This document shows positions 29,679 through 38,672 of a stretch of DNA of 64,000 nt, one piece after another. A model generated the notes under the pieces. It searched no databases. It worked only from the letters and a program-made list of their open reading frames with translations, and was not told where the DNA came from. The stretch is from Asaia bogorensis (GTDB lineage: Bacteria > Pseudomonadota > Alphaproteobacteria > Acetobacterales > Acetobacteraceae). The stretch covers positions 113,059 to 177,058 of the forward strand of contig CAMBMS010000005.1 in NCBI GenBank assembly GCA_945868845.1, in the 5' to 3' direction. The position numbers and the translations under genes were made by a program. Each line of letters opens with the position of its first letter. The first letter of the stretch is position 1.

Positions 29679-30653
29679 ATGCAAAGGTTAATCTCTGCCA
29701 TTCTGACCGTGCTACTGTTCGGGACGATGCTGTTCTGCCCAGAGATGGCGCAGGCGCAATCCTATCCCACGAAGCCAATCCGCTTCGTTATTCCGTTCGG
29801 CCCGGGCTCCGCCACCGATGCCCTGGCGCGCATCACCGGCAACGATATGGCGCAGGCTCTGGGCCAGCCCATCGTCGTGGTGCACAAGCCGGGGGCCGAC
29901 GGCGCGCTTGCCGCCGTCGACGTGCAACGTTCGGCTCCGGATGGCTATACGTTCCTGTTCGGTACCAACAGCCCGCTCGCGGTGGTGCCGAACCTGCGCA
30001 AGGAGCCGCCCTATAACGCGCTAAAGGATTTCACCCCGGTGACGTTTCTGGGGGACAACACGTTCTTTATCGTTGTGCATCCCTCGATCCCGGCGACATC
30101 GATCAAGGAGCTGGTGGCCTACGCGAAGGCCAATCCGGGGAAGTTAAACCATGCGGCTGGTAACACCTATGCGTTGGTGGCCACGGCGATGTTCGCGGCG
30201 AATAATGGCATTGAGATCCAGGCTATCACCTACAAATCGGAGCCGGATGCCATTCTGGATGTGCTGGCGGGACGGGTGCAGATGATGAACGGGACGCCGA
30301 CCACGGTGGCGGCACATGTGCGCGACGGCAAGCTGCGCGTGCTGGCGGCAACCTTCCATGAACGCAGCCCCCTGATGCCCGAGGTGCCGACGATCGTCGA
30401 GGCCGGACAGCCCCGGTTCCCCATTGGCCCCTGGTTCGCCCTGGTCGGCCCCGCGGGCCTACCGGCAGAGATCGTGGCGCGGGTGAACAAGGAGGTGATT
30501 GCCACTTTCGCCAAGCCGCAGGTGCGCGAGCAGCTACAAAAACACGGTTTCATGCCGCGAACCTCCACGCCGGAGGAACTGGCGCGCTATATGGAGGAGC
30601 AGATCGCGGTGTGGGACAAAGCGCTCAAATCCGCAGGGATCGAGCGGCAATAG
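29679..30653 (+). CDS. Bug/TctC-type tripartite tricarboxylate receptor
   Basis: The 324-residue protein begins with a Sec signal peptide (about 1-27, ending MAQAQ). It continues with the family start SYPTKPIRFVIPFGPGSATD and the PDGYTFLFGTNS motif. It should bind an organic anion in the periplasm for a tripartite tricarboxylate transporter. The TctA/TctB membrane genes are not in the window, as is common for this greatly expanded family. ATG 29679 follows a GAGGGAG RBS; the upstream extension to 29565 is not coding-like. A second receptor lies at 57769-58749. Confidence 0.9.
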   Translation: MQRLISAILTVLLFGTMLFCPEMAQAQSYPTKPIRFVIPFGPGSATDALARITGNDMAQALGQPIVVVHKPGADGALAAVDVQRSAPDGYTFLFGTNSPLAVVPNLRKEPPYNALKDFTPVTFLGDNTFFIVVHPSIPATSIKELVAYAKANPGKLNHAAGNTYALVATAMFAANNGIEIQAITYKSEPDAILDVLAGRVQMMNGTPTTVAAHVRDGKLRVLAATFHERSPLMPEVPTIVEAGQPRFPIGPWFALVGPAGLPAEIVARVNKEVIATFAKPQVREQLQKHGFMPRTSTPEELARYMEEQIAVWDKALKSAGIERQ

Positions 30654-30708
30654 AAGATTTGGTGGCGCGAGGCCGGGGCGGGCGAACATCAGCGGCGCAT
30701 GCTATGGA

Positions 30709-30840
30709 GCCTTTTCTGTGCTGATATAAGCACGGAAAAGGCCTATCTCTTCGTTTACTCGAGCAACGTTATCCGTTCGGATGATGCCATACGAACGGAT
30801 ATTGCGCTAACGCTCGATTCGCCGGGCTATTGCACCGGCG
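30709..30840. repeat. Three successive inverted repeats in a convergent intergenic gap
   Basis: Between the TctC stop (30653) and the NIPSNAP stop (30827) lie three hairpins. The first is a 14-bp stem with one G-U pair and loop GATATA (30709-30722 with 30729-30742). The second is a perfect 9-bp ATCCGTTCG/CGAACGGAT (30771-30779 with 30792-30800). The third is a 6-bp CGCCGG/CCGGCG (30820-30825 with 30835-30840) overlapping the end of the NIPSNAP gene. No canonical T-run follows the first two. They may be terminators for both strands or protein-binding sites. Confidence 0.6.
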
Positions 30841-31150
30841 AGCGGGGGGTTGGCACGATGCGTTGGATCACCATTTGTGAACGATCCAGGAAATTCGGAG
30901 TTTTCGGCGCGATATTGGCTTTCCACCAATCGCTTTCATACACCGCTTTGTAGAGTGCTTCGCGCTGCGCTTCGGACTCGAAACGGCGGATCCAGACATA
31001 GCAACTTTCATCGGTTTCGCCGCGATAGCTGGCGCAGATGACCATGCCCTTGGAGACCTGAAAGGGAATAATTTCTTCTTCCATGATGCGAATCCATTCG
31101 CCCATTTTTCCAGGCAGGACTTTGTATTGGCGTAGTTCGTAGAAGGCCAT
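30827..31150 (-). CDS. NIPSNAP family protein
   Basis: This 107-residue protein starts MAFYELRQYKVLPGKMGEWI, the classic NIPSNAP N-terminus. It continues with SYRGETDESCYVWIRRFES and YESDWW. An AAAGGAG RBS stands before ATG 31150. It is unrelated in position to the NIPSNAP at 21856 and quite different in sequence, so the two are not a recent duplication. The fold is a dimeric alpha-beta barrel; a role in small-molecule catabolism is likely but unproven. Confidence 0.85.
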   Translation of the reverse strand: MAFYELRQYKVLPGKMGEWIRIMEEEIIPFQVSKGMVICASYRGETDESCYVWIRRFESEAQREALYKAVYESDWWKANIAPKTPNFLDRSQMVIQRIVPTPRSPVQ

Positions 31151-31302
31151 TCTGAGGCTCCTTTCGGGATTGCGATGGACGATAATGAGCGGGAAACGGA
31201 GAGGATGTCGAGAGCATGATATTTTGCGCGGTTGCACAATAGACAGAATTTATAACACCTCCCTGGGCGTTGACTTAGGCTATTTTAATTAAAAAACAAT
31301 TC

Positions 31303-31311
31303 TGTGGATAA
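31303..31311 (-). other. Consensus DnaA-box sequence
   Basis: TTATCCACA on the minus strand is a perfect match to the DnaA 9-mer. It lies beside an AT-rich tract (31282-31300) that is unusual in this GC-rich window. Only one box is visible and no neighbouring gene is a typical origin marker, so an origin is not claimed. The rest of the 203-base gap 31151-31353 holds no gene. Confidence 0.3.
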
Positions 31312-31353
31312 ATCCGTAGATTTCTTTCCGTGAAACATCCGCCGCCCGAGTTG

Positions 31354-32229
31354 TTATGGCAGCGCGGCGTCGATTTCTGCCCCGGTCGGTAGCGAATCCT
31401 GCGTGCCGGGGCGGGCACAGCAGAGCGCGGCGGCGGTGCTGGCGCGGCGCAGAGCGGCCGCGATCGACAGGCCACGGTCAAGGGAGGCAGCCAAAACACC
31501 AGTAAAACAATCCCCGGCGCCCGTCGTGTTGCGGACCACCACGGGATGAACGGGGATATGGAACATGCCGCTCGCGCCAGCATATTCCGATCCGGCGCCA
31601 CCCAGCGTACGAACAACCGCACAGCCTAGATTTTTGTGCAGCGTGGCGGCTGTAGCCTCATGATCAGCCCCGAGGAAAGCCGCTTCCGTTTCGTTTACCA
31701 CCAGTATGTCTAACAAGGGAAAGACATCGCGCGGTATCGGCGCCGCGGGGGCCAGATTAAGAATAATCCGCGCCCCCGCCGTGCGCGCGCGCCGAATGAG
31801 CGTGACGGTCTCATCCGTGCCAACCTCCATCTGCAACAGCAGTGTGGTGAGGGGGCAAAGGAGCGTATCCTCCACCTGATCAGCGCGGGCCAGAAGATTG
31901 GCGCCGGAACCAACGCCGATCGCGTTTTCCCCCGTTGCCGCCACGAAGACAGCGGCCACCGCCGTGGGCGCATCGGCCGTGACTACGCGGGCCAGGTCAA
32001 CACCGGCGTCGCGCAAAAAAATAAGCGCCTCTGCCGCCATCGCGTCACGCCCCACCGCGCCGACCATGACCACATGCGCGCCATCGCGCGCAGCCGCACA
32101 GGCCTGGTTGGCGCCCTTGCCACCCGGCACCATAGAAAGGTGCGGGGTTAGCACCGTTTCCCCGGCACCGGGCAAATGCTGCAGCAAGAAAACTAGATCG
32201 ACATTGATCGAACCAAAGCAAACGATCAT
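31354..32229 (-). CDS. PfkB-family carbohydrate kinase (ribokinase-like)
   Basis: The 291-residue kinase shows the PfkB signatures. The N-terminal MIVCFGSINVDLV and the GGKGANQACAAARDGA sugar-binding glycine motif are followed by NTTGAGDCFTGVLAASL, which holds the catalytic Asp and anion hole. It phosphorylates a sugar or nucleoside at a hydroxyl; ribose is the nearest-type guess. I use the ATG at 32229, with a GGGGAG about 10 bases upstream; an ATG three codons earlier (32238) is also possible. It follows thyX on the same strand with a 22-base gap, so they may be co-transcribed. Confidence 0.88.
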   Translation of the reverse strand: MIVCFGSINVDLVFLLQHLPGAGETVLTPHLSMVPGGKGANQACAAARDGAHVVMVGAVGRDAMAAEALIFLRDAGVDLARVVTADAPTAVAAVFVAATGENAIGVGSGANLLARADQVEDTLLCPLTTLLLQMEVGTDETVTLIRRARTAGARIILNLAPAAPIPRDVFPLLDILVVNETEAAFLGADHEATAATLHKNLGCAVVRTLGGAGSEYAGASGMFHIPVHPVVVRNTTGAGDCFTGVLAASLDRGLSIAAALRRASTAAALCCARPGTQDSLPTGAEIDAALP

Positions 32230-32251
32230 GCCACGCATGCTCCCCGCTCAA

Positions 32252-33184
32252 TCATTTTTCCAACGTCTCTATTAACTCCGCCCATTCCCGCTTGGACAAT
32301 CCGGACCCCGATTGCGCGACATTCTCGCCCGCCAGCATGCGCTTTACCACCGCCAGCATCTGCGCCGATAAAGTAACGGCACCCATCCGGTAATCTTCGA
32401 ACGCCTGGCACGCCATCGGAACCCAGGCGCGGGTAGCGGCGATCATTAAATCAGCATAGACACGAATTTCATACTGCGCATGTGTATCCGCACGCAATGA
32501 GAGAAAATTAAACAGATTATGTAGATCGGTCTTCCAATACCATTGCGTATAGGTGTTCAAAGTTAAATTCATCCGCGCCAACTCGCGCGCCAAACCATGG
32601 CGGCTAACATCGCGCGAGGTGCCATCCGCATCCTCGTTCAACATCTCGACATAATGGTCGTAGGTCTGCGTCGCGTCAGCGCGCAGCATATCTAGCACGC
32701 GCGCCGCCTGTTCGCCCTCCAGAACAGCACCGCGCCCTTGCCGGTTCATCACCGACTGCGCTGCCAGATGTTCCGGCGCCGGGATATAGAATTCTCGATC
32801 CAAAATAGAATAGCGCGCCGAATATTCGTTCACGTTCGCCGTACGATGGCGAATCCATTGCCGCGCTACGAAGATCGGAAGCTTCACGTGAAATTTGATT
32901 TCGCACATCTCGAACGGCGTGGTGTGCCGATGGCGCATCAAGTAGCGGATCAGCCCCGTATCCTCCTGCACCCGCTTGGTGCCCCGCCCGTACGACACCC
33001 GCGCCGCCTGCACGATGGCCGCGTCGTCCCCCATATAATCGATGACGCGCACAAAACCATGGTCCAGCACCGGGGCTGGCTGGAACAACAGCGCCTCCAG
33101 CGCCGCCACAGTCGGCCGGGCGGTCTCCGCACGGGCGGCGCGGGCAGCTGCGATTTCGGCGTTCTGCTCGTCGGTCAGGTTCAT
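32252..33184 (-). CDS. thyX: Flavin-dependent thymidylate synthase
   Basis: The 310-residue ThyX methylates dUMP using methylene-tetrahydrofolate and FAD/NADPH. The diagnostic RHRX7S motif is present ([11 protein letters not shown]), and further conserved parts are [14 protein letters not shown] and [23 protein letters not shown] 33184 is used because the longer frame to 33319 runs across the tmRNA gene on the other strand; GGAG precedes this ATG. No ThyA is visible, so ThyX may be the only thymidylate synthase. It is divergent from ssrA. Confidence 0.95.
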   Translation of the reverse strand: MNLTDEQNAEIAAARAARAETARPTVAALEALLFQPAPVLDHGFVRVIDYMGDDAAIVQAARVSYGRGTKRVQEDTGLIRYLMRHRHTTPFEMCEIKFHVKLPIFVARQWIRHRTANVNEYSARYSILDREFYIPAPEHLAAQSVMNRQGRGAVLEGEQAARVLDMLRADATQTYDHYVEMLNEDADGTSRDVSRHGLARELARMNLTLNTYTQWYWKTDLHNLFNFLSLRADTHAQYEIRVYADLMIAATRAWVPMACQAFEDYRMGAVTLSAQMLAVVKRMLAGENVAQSGSGLSKREWAELIETLEK

Positions 33185-33203
33185 CGTGGCGACTCCATGC
33201 CCC

Positions 33204-33232
33204 TTACATTCTTGGCTCCAATCGCCTATATC
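33204..33232 (+). promoter_or_regulatory. Probable ssrA promoter
   Basis: TTACAT (33204-33209) and TATATC (33227-33232) are separated by 17 bases, a housekeeping-sigma arrangement with a weak -35. It lies just upstream of the start expected for the tmRNA acceptor piece and within the thyX-ssrA divergent gap. Confidence 0.45.
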
Positions 33233-33239
33233 CTCTCTG

Positions 33240-33552
33240 CCAGCTCGCTGGCTATGGCGATAAACGGTGCGTGGAATAAGCGTTGTGGACCCGGGGGCAG
33301 TGCCCGGCGCCTCCACCATTGAGCCGCGAAGCGGATCAATCGCCCGAAGGGTGGATTGGCATCGACTGCGGGGTTCCTATGGGGGCGAAACAGGCTCGAC
33401 ACGCGTGGTAAAGACCCATCTTTTGCTCGGCATGGTTCCGCCGTCATCGGGCCAACACACAAGTGCCAACGACAATCAGGCGCTCGCCGTCGCTGCGTAA
33501 GCGATAGGCGCGGTCCGGGGGGCACCGGGCAACAGAAGCCCCCCACTTTTCT
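33240..33552 (+). ncRNA. ssrA: Circularly permuted (two-piece) alphaproteobacterial tmRNA
   Basis: The acceptor piece comes first and ends ...CGCCTCC-A-CCA at 33318. The coding piece begins GGGGGCGAAACAGGCTCGAC at 33381. CGCCTCC (33308-33314) pairs with GGGGGCG (33381-33387) through 7 bp, with a G-U at the third pair, the alanine-tRNA identity element. The arm CCGGG-GGCAGTG-CCCGG precedes the acceptor strand. In the coding piece, GCC at 33465 starts the tag ANDNQALAVAA, ending in TAA at 33498. About 62 bases between the pieces are expected to be removed. It rescues stalled ribosomes with SmpB. The outer ends are approximate. Confidence 0.93.
33517..33552 (+). terminator. Probable ssrA terminator
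   Basis: GGGGGGC (33517-33523) can pair perfectly with GCCCCCC (33538-33544), followed by ACTTTTCT. It lies just after the tag stop, so it is either the intrinsic terminator of the tmRNA transcript or the last pseudoknot stem of the coding piece. Confidence 0.5.
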
Positions 33553-33817
33553 CCTATCCCGGCCGCTACCCTGCCTCAAATACCACGAAGCATTTGCTTA
33601 AATTGACGATCCGCGTCTCCACGAAATCCGACCACACGACTTTCCACCTCACCGCCTCCATCGCGCCCCCCAGACTGATCCCGCACAAGGCGGTCCATAG
33701 CCGCGACAGTCAGTGGCGCCGTCCGACCCGGTCGGAAACCTTTGCACGCAAAAACCCACCCTTTCCCCCCACCCCCCTAGGCGCTATGGGATGCCACGAG
33801 CCAGCAAGAGAACCGCC

Positions 33818-34378
33818 ATGACAGATGATCCCCCAGGGGACCGCAACGGGGACCGCAATGGGAACGGCCCCATCTCTGACCCCGAAAGCCTGCTGCCCTA
33901 CGATGACTGGACGGAGGAAGCGCTTCGCCACGTGGTCGTGCGCGCCCTCGGCCACGCCGCCGCCCATGGCCTGCCTGGGGAGCATCATTTCTACCTCACC
34001 TTCCGCACCGACCATCCGGGCACAGTCATTCCCCCCCGTCTGAAACAGCAATATCCTGAAGAGTTGACCATCGTCCTGCAGCACCAGTTCTGGGATCTGC
34101 GCCTGGACCAGGCCGCCGGGACGATCGGTGTCGCCCTGTCCTTTGGTGGTGTACCGGCCAACCTGACCATCCCGTTCACCGCCGTCACCAACTTCTCCGA
34201 CCCTCATGTCCGCTTCGGACTGCGCTTCCGCCCACAAGCTCCCGCCGCGCCCGAACCCGTCCCCGAACCGCCCCCACCCACCATCGCGGAGGCCTCCGAA
34301 GACCTCCCGGCCGCACCACAGGTGATCAGCCTGGACGCCTTCCGCCGTCGCTCCACGCCTAAGGACGAGCCATCATGA
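33818..34378 (+). CDS. sspB: SspB, ClpXP adaptor for ssrA-tagged proteins
   Basis: The 186-residue protein has the alphaproteobacterial SspB layout. The substrate-binding domain (about 20-140) contains [47 protein letters not shown] and [15 protein letters not shown] Pro-rich linker follows, then a C-terminal ClpX-binding tail ([18 protein letters not shown]). It delivers tmRNA-tagged proteins to ClpXP. It lies directly downstream of ssrA, whose tag it is expected to read. Its stop overlaps the fumarase start (ATGA). Confidence 0.9.
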   Translation: MTDDPPGDRNGDRNGNGPISDPESLLPYDDWTEEALRHVVVRALGHAAAHGLPGEHHFYLTFRTDHPGTVIPPRLKQQYPEELTIVLQHQFWDLRLDQAAGTIGVALSFGGVPANLTIPFTAVTNFSDPHVRFGLRFRPQAPAAPEPVPEPPPPTIAEASEDLPAAPQVISLDAFRRRSTPKDEPS

Positions 34379-36033
34379 ATGCCGCAACCGACACACCCTC
34401 GGCCCGCTCGTCGAATTTTCTCTACGCGCCGATGTTTCCCCTCGGCCCGGACCAGACCCCGTGGAAGCAGCTGGACATCGCGGGCGTCAGCACCATCCAA
34501 TGCGATGGCCGCACGGTGCTGAAAATCCAGCCGAAGGTGCTGGAGGAACTGGCCGTCCGCGCCTTCCGCGATGTTTCCCACCTGTTGCGCCCGGCGCATC
34601 TGCAACAACTGCGCGCCATCCTTGATGACAAGGAAGCCTCGCCCAACGATCGCTTCGTCGCGCTCGAGCTACTGAAGAACGCCAACATCGCCGCCGGTGG
34701 CGTGCTGCCTATGTGCCAAGATACCGGGACCGCCATCGTCTTCGGCAAGAAAGGCCAGCGCGTCTGGGTGGAGGGTAACGAGGAGGAAGCGTTAAGTTAC
34801 GGCGTACATCGCACCTTTACCGAAACCAATCTGCGCTATTCGCAATTGGCACCGCTGTCTATGTATGAGGAAACCAACACCGGCAACAACCTGCCCGTAC
34901 AGTTCGATATCATGGCCGCCCCCGGCGAACATCACGCCGATGAATTTCAACTGATGTTCGTCGCAAAGGGCGGCGGATCGGCGAATAAATCCTTCCTATT
35001 CCAGGAAACTCGCGCGATTTTGAACCCGACCCGGCTGGCGGCGTTTCTGGAAACCAAGATAAAAACCCTGGGTACGTCGGCCTGCCCGCCCTATCATCTC
35101 GCCATCGTCATCGGCGGCACCAGTGCGGAAACCACGCTGAAGACGGTGAAACTCGCCTCCACCAAATGGCTGGATACGTTGCCCACCCAGGGCAGCGAGG
35201 CCGGACACGCCTTCCGCGACCTAGCGATGGAACAGCAGGTTTTGGAAATTTCCCGTAATATCGGCATCGGCGCGCAATTCGGCGGTAAGTATTTTTGTCA
35301 CGATGTGCGCGTGGTGCGCCTGCCCCGCCACGGCGCCTCGTTGCCCATTGGTATCGGAGTTTCCTGCAGCGCGGACCGGCAGATCCTGGCCAAGATCACC
35401 ACCGATGGCGTTTTTTTGGAGGCGCTGGAAACCGATCCCGCCAAATACCTACCTGAAACCACCGACTACCATCTCGGCGATGATTCGATCCCGGTCGATC
35501 TCAACCGTCCGATGGCGGAGGTGCGCGCACAACTTTCCGCACTGCCAGTGAAAACCCGGCTGTCGCTCACCGGAACGCTAGTTGTCGCACGCGACATCGC
35601 CCATGCCAAATTTAAGGAACGCCTGGATCGCGGCGCCGGGCTGCCCGACTATATCAAGAATCATCCAGTATACTACGCCGGCCCCGCCAAAACCCCGCAT
35701 GGCTTCGCCACCGGTAGCTTCGGCCCCACCACCGCAGGGCGGATGGATTCCTATGTGGAGGAATTCCAGCAGGCGGGCGGCTCGCTCATCATGCTGGCGA
35801 AGGGAAACCGGTCGAAAGCCGTACTGAATGCCTGCAAGAAATATCACGGCTTTTACCTCGGTAGCGTCGGCGGCCCCGCTGCCCGCCTCGCTCAGGATTG
35901 CATCCGCAAGGTGGAGGTTCTGGAATACCCCGAACTCGGCATGGAAGCCGTGTGGCGCATCGAAGTGGAGAAATTCCCGGCCTTTATCGTCATCGACGAC
36001 AAAGGGAACGATTTCTACGAGGGTCTTGAATAG
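34375..36033 (+). CDS. fum: Class I (4Fe-4S) fumarate hydratase
   Basis: The 552-residue enzyme matches the iron-sulfur fumarases FumA/FumB in length and motifs. These are [20 protein letters not shown] (first cluster Cys), [36 protein letters not shown] and [20 protein letters not shown]. It ends with [20 protein letters not shown] and [17 protein letters not shown]. It interconverts fumarate and malate and is oxygen-sensitive. Translational coupling to sspB through an ATGA overlap is shared with several alphaproteobacteria (from memory). No class II fumC is seen here. Confidence 0.93.
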   Translation: MNAATDTPSARSSNFLYAPMFPLGPDQTPWKQLDIAGVSTIQCDGRTVLKIQPKVLEELAVRAFRDVSHLLRPAHLQQLRAILDDKEASPNDRFVALELLKNANIAAGGVLPMCQDTGTAIVFGKKGQRVWVEGNEEEALSYGVHRTFTETNLRYSQLAPLSMYEETNTGNNLPVQFDIMAAPGEHHADEFQLMFVAKGGGSANKSFLFQETRAILNPTRLAAFLETKIKTLGTSACPPYHLAIVIGGTSAETTLKTVKLASTKWLDTLPTQGSEAGHAFRDLAMEQQVLEISRNIGIGAQFGGKYFCHDVRVVRLPRHGASLPIGIGVSCSADRQILAKITTDGVFLEALETDPAKYLPETTDYHLGDDSIPVDLNRPMAEVRAQLSALPVKTRLSLTGTLVVARDIAHAKFKERLDRGAGLPDYIKNHPVYYAGPAKTPHGFATGSFGPTTAGRMDSYVEEFQQAGGSLIMLAKGNRSKAVLNACKKYHGFYLGSVGGPAARLAQDCIRKVEVLEYPELGMEAVWRIEVEKFPAFIVIDDKGNDFYEGLE

Positions 36034-36036
36034 GCG

Positions 36037-36664
36037 ATGATCGTCATCGGTCAGTATGTTTCCCCCTTCGCTCGCCGCGTCGCCATTGGGTTGCGGCTGC
36101 ATAGAATGACGTTCGAACATCGTCCCTGGTCGACCTTCAGAGACGCTGCCCAGCTTGCGCGCTATAATCCGCTTACTCTTGCCGCCACGCTGATTCTGGA
36201 CGATGGCGAGGCATTGCTCGATAGCGTCAGGATCCTCGATTACCTTGATGAAACCGTGGATGAAGCCCGCACTTTAATCGCGCGCACGGGCCCTGCGCGC
36301 CACGCCGCTTTGAAAACCCGCGCCTTCGGCACGGGCCTCGCTGACAGATCCACGACGCTGCTCTATAAGCGCGTGCTATATAAAGACCAAATCTGCCGTC
36401 TGGACCGAGCGCTTGCACACGCAAATAATCGCCACGATGCGGGCGCTGGAAACAGACTGTGCCTAACGTGCCAGCCGATAATGGCCTGGCATGACGATCT
36501 CGCACGCCGACATCGCCGTCGCCTGCGCGTTGCTCTTCACGCGCGAAGCCTATTCTGCCTTGTTCGATGCCACCCGCACGTCCGCCCTCGGCGCGCACTG
36601 CACGCGCCGCGAATCCCTCCTGGTCTTCCGGGAGATCGCGCAGCCCTTCATCCCTCCATCCTGA
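36037..36664 (+). pseudogene. Glutathione S-transferase, frameshifted
   Basis: The N-terminal thioredoxin-like domain is intact (MIVIGQYVSPFARRVAIGLR, then ALLDSVRILDYLDE). Around 36390 the homology moves to another frame (LHTQIIATMRALETDCA). It then runs through two in-frame stops and resumes as TISHADIAVACALLFTREAY and VFREIAQPFIPPS to the TGA at 36662. One frameshift plus two nonsense codons make it a pseudogene. It lies immediately after the fumarase. Confidence 0.9.
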
Positions 36665-36677
36665 TCGCACAGCACCC

Positions 36678-37079
36678 ATGCGCTTCACCATCGACCACCT
36701 CGACCATCTCGTCCTCAATGTCACGGACGTGGAACTGGCCGCCGCCTGGTATCAGCGCGTGCTAGGCATGGAACGTGAGGATTTCGGCCCTAATAATAGG
36801 ACCGCATTAAAATTCGGTAGCCAGAAAATAAATCTCCGGCCAAAGGACACGAACCCGTCAAAATGGCTCGCCGCGCAGGACTGCGCGGCGGGCACCGCCG
36901 ATCTCTGCTTCATTACAGGGGTGGAACCCGACGAAGTCATCGATCATCTGCACGGCCTCGACATCGCCATCACGCGTGGCCCCGTCAACACTATCGGCGC
37001 ACTGGGTGCCATGCGCTCCGTCTATTGCCGCGACCCCGACGGCAATCTCATCGAAATCGCTTCTTACCTGGACCGCTAA
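36678..37079 (+). CDS. VOC (glyoxalase/bleomycin-resistance) family protein
   Basis: The 133-residue protein has one vicinal-oxygen-chelate module pair. FTIDHLDHLVLNVTDVELAA carries the first metal His, and AAAWYQRVLGMEREDFG follows. The C-terminal YCRDPDGNLIEIASYLD carries the metal Glu. Members include glyoxalases, dioxygenases and resistance proteins, and this one cannot be placed further. Its TAA overlaps the start of the VUT transporter gene, but a functional tie to queuosine is not implied. Confidence 0.85.
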   Translation: MRFTIDHLDHLVLNVTDVELAAAWYQRVLGMEREDFGPNNRTALKFGSQKINLRPKDTNPSKWLAAQDCAAGTADLCFITGVEPDEVIDHLHGLDIAITRGPVNTIGALGAMRSVYCRDPDGNLIEIASYLDR

Positions 37080-37636
37080 TGCACATCACCCGCGCTAGCA
37101 TTGTTCCGATTGGTGGTCTCGTAGCTTTCATCCTCTTCCTCACCTGCATCCCGGCGGCCAACTGGCTGATCCAGCATGCCGGCACAGTCTGCATCCCCAA
37201 CGGCCCGTGCCTGATCCCCGTGGCACCAAACCTGATGGCCCCCTCCGGCGTCGCCCTGGTTGGCCTCGCGCTCGTACTACGCGATGTCGTGCAACGTTGT
37301 CTTGGCAAATCTGCCAGCCTCATCGCCATCGCCATCGGCACATTGCTTTCAGCGCTGATCGCACCTCCCGCACTAGTAATCGCTTCAGCCGCCGCCTTTT
37401 TCCTCAGCGAGGCCGTGGACTTCGCCGTCTACACCCCCCTCGCACAACGCCGCCTAATCATGGCGGTAATCGTCTCCTCCATGATCGGCTTGGTCATCGA
37501 CAGCGTCGTTTTTCTCTCCCTCGCGTTCCAGAGCCTCGACTACCTCACCGGCCAGGTCGTGGGGAAAACCTGGGCGGTGCTGATCTCCATCCCTTTTATC
37601 CGCCTGCTGCGCCGCGCCGCGCCCACACCAGCTTAA
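37079..37636 (+). CDS. VUT-family queuosine-precursor transporter
   Basis: The 185-residue protein has about five or six membrane segments and VUT/YhhQ landmarks: GLALVLRDVVQR, FFLSEAVDFAVYTPL, IDSVVFLSLAF and VGKTWAVLISIPF. VUT/YhhQ proteins import preQ0 or preQ1. It is four bases upstream of queA and the first gene of a run with all the late queuosine enzymes. This supports import of a precursor for salvage. Its start overlaps the VOC gene's stop by one base. Confidence 0.82.
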   Translation: MHITRASIVPIGGLVAFILFLTCIPAANWLIQHAGTVCIPNGPCLIPVAPNLMAPSGVALVGLALVLRDVVQRCLGKSASLIAIAIGTLLSALIAPPALVIASAAAFFLSEAVDFAVYTPLAQRRLIMAVIVSSMIGLVIDSVVFLSLAFQSLDYLTGQVVGKTWAVLISIPFIRLLRRAAPTPA

Positions 37637-37640
37637 GCCG

Positions 37641-38672
37641 TTGCAGCTCGCCGACTTCGATTTTCCCCTCCCGCCGGAGCGCATTGCGCAGCATCCCGCC
37701 CGCCCGCGCGATACCGCCCGTCTGCTGCATGTCACGCCCACGATACTTAACGATCACAGTGTCCGTGACCTGCCGGATTTGCTGCGCCCGGGCGATCTCC
37801 TCGTGGCCAACGACACACGCGTCATCCAAGCTCAACTCACCGCGCGCCGAGGCAACGCCACCATCGGCCTCACGCTCGACCAACCCAACCCGGACGGCAC
37901 CTGGCACGCACTCGGCCGCAACACCCGTCGCCTCCGTCCCGGTGACACACTCACCATCGTCGACAATTTTACAGCCGAAATTCTCGCCAAACACACAGAT
38001 GGCAGCCTCGATCTGCGCTTTAACTTGACCGACGACACCTTCGGTGCCGCGCTCCGCCAATCCGGCACCCTCGCCCTCCCCCCCTACATCGCCCGCCCAA
38101 ACGGCCCGAACGCGCAGGACACGCAGGACTACCAAACCATCTTCGCCCAGCACGAAGGCGCCGTCGCCGCCCCCACCGCGGGCCTGCATTTCACTCAAGA
38201 CCTGCTGGCCGCCCTCACCACCCGCGGCATCGCCCGCGCCACCATTACCCTGCATGTCAGCGCCGGCACTTTCCTGCCCATACGTACCGACAACATTGCC
38301 GAACACCGCATGCACGCCGAACGCGGCGAAATTTCCAAGGCCACCGCCGCCCGCATCACCGCCACCCGCCAGAACGGCGGCCGCATCGTCGCCATCGGCA
38401 CCACCGCCGTCCGTCTGCTGGAAACTGCCACGACGGAAGACGGCATCACCCACCCCTTCGCCGGCCGTACCAGCATCTTCATCACTCCTGGCCACCAATT
38501 CCGCTCGGTGGACGCGATGCTCACCAATTTCCACCTCCCTCGCTCAACCCTGTTCATGCTTGTCTCTGCCTTCATGGGCAGCCAACGCATGCACCAGGCC
38601 TACGCCCACGCCATCTTGCAATATTACCGCTTCTTCTCTTACGGCGACGCCTGCCTGCTGGACCCGGGATGA
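37641..38672 (+). CDS. queA: S-adenosylmethionine:tRNA ribosyltransferase-isomerase
   Basis: The 343-residue QueA adds the epoxycyclopentane of SAM ribose to preQ1 in tRNA. It begins [20 protein letters not shown] at a TTG codon, the canonical N-terminus for the family; no ATG fits. Conserved parts are [46 protein letters not shown], and near the end [17 protein letters not shown]. It overlaps tgt by 4 bases. Confidence 0.95.
   Translation: MQLADFDFPLPPERIAQHPARPRDTARLLHVTPTILNDHSVRDLPDLLRPGDLLVANDTRVIQAQLTARRGNATIGLTLDQPNPDGTWHALGRNTRRLRPGDTLTIVDNFTAEILAKHTDGSLDLRFNLTDDTFGAALRQSGTLALPPYIARPNGPNAQDTQDYQTIFAQHEGAVAAPTAGLHFTQDLLAALTTRGIARATITLHVSAGTFLPIRTDNIAEHRMHAERGEISKATAARITATRQNGGRIVAIGTTAVRLLETATTEDGITHPFAGRTSIFITPGHQFRSVDAMLTNFHLPRSTLFMLVSAFMGSQRMHQAYAHAILQYYRFFSYGDACLLDPG

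Noticed and set aside
31303..31311. Replication origin
   Set aside because: A single DnaA box is insufficient, and no origin-linked genes (dnaA, parAB, gidA, hemE) are near.
33267..33500. Plus-strand ORF of 77 codons ending ...ANDNQALAVAA
   Set aside because: Only the last 11 codons are translated, as the tmRNA tag; the rest is the structured two-piece tmRNA and its spacer.
33226..33579. Minus-strand ORF of 117 codons
   Set aside because: It is antisense to the tmRNA and has no protein-like features.
37596..38534. Long minus-strand ORF (312 codons) opposite queA
   Set aside because: Antisense shadow of a clear queA; composition is Gly/Ala/Val/Asp biased as expected for the reverse frame of a GC-rich gene.
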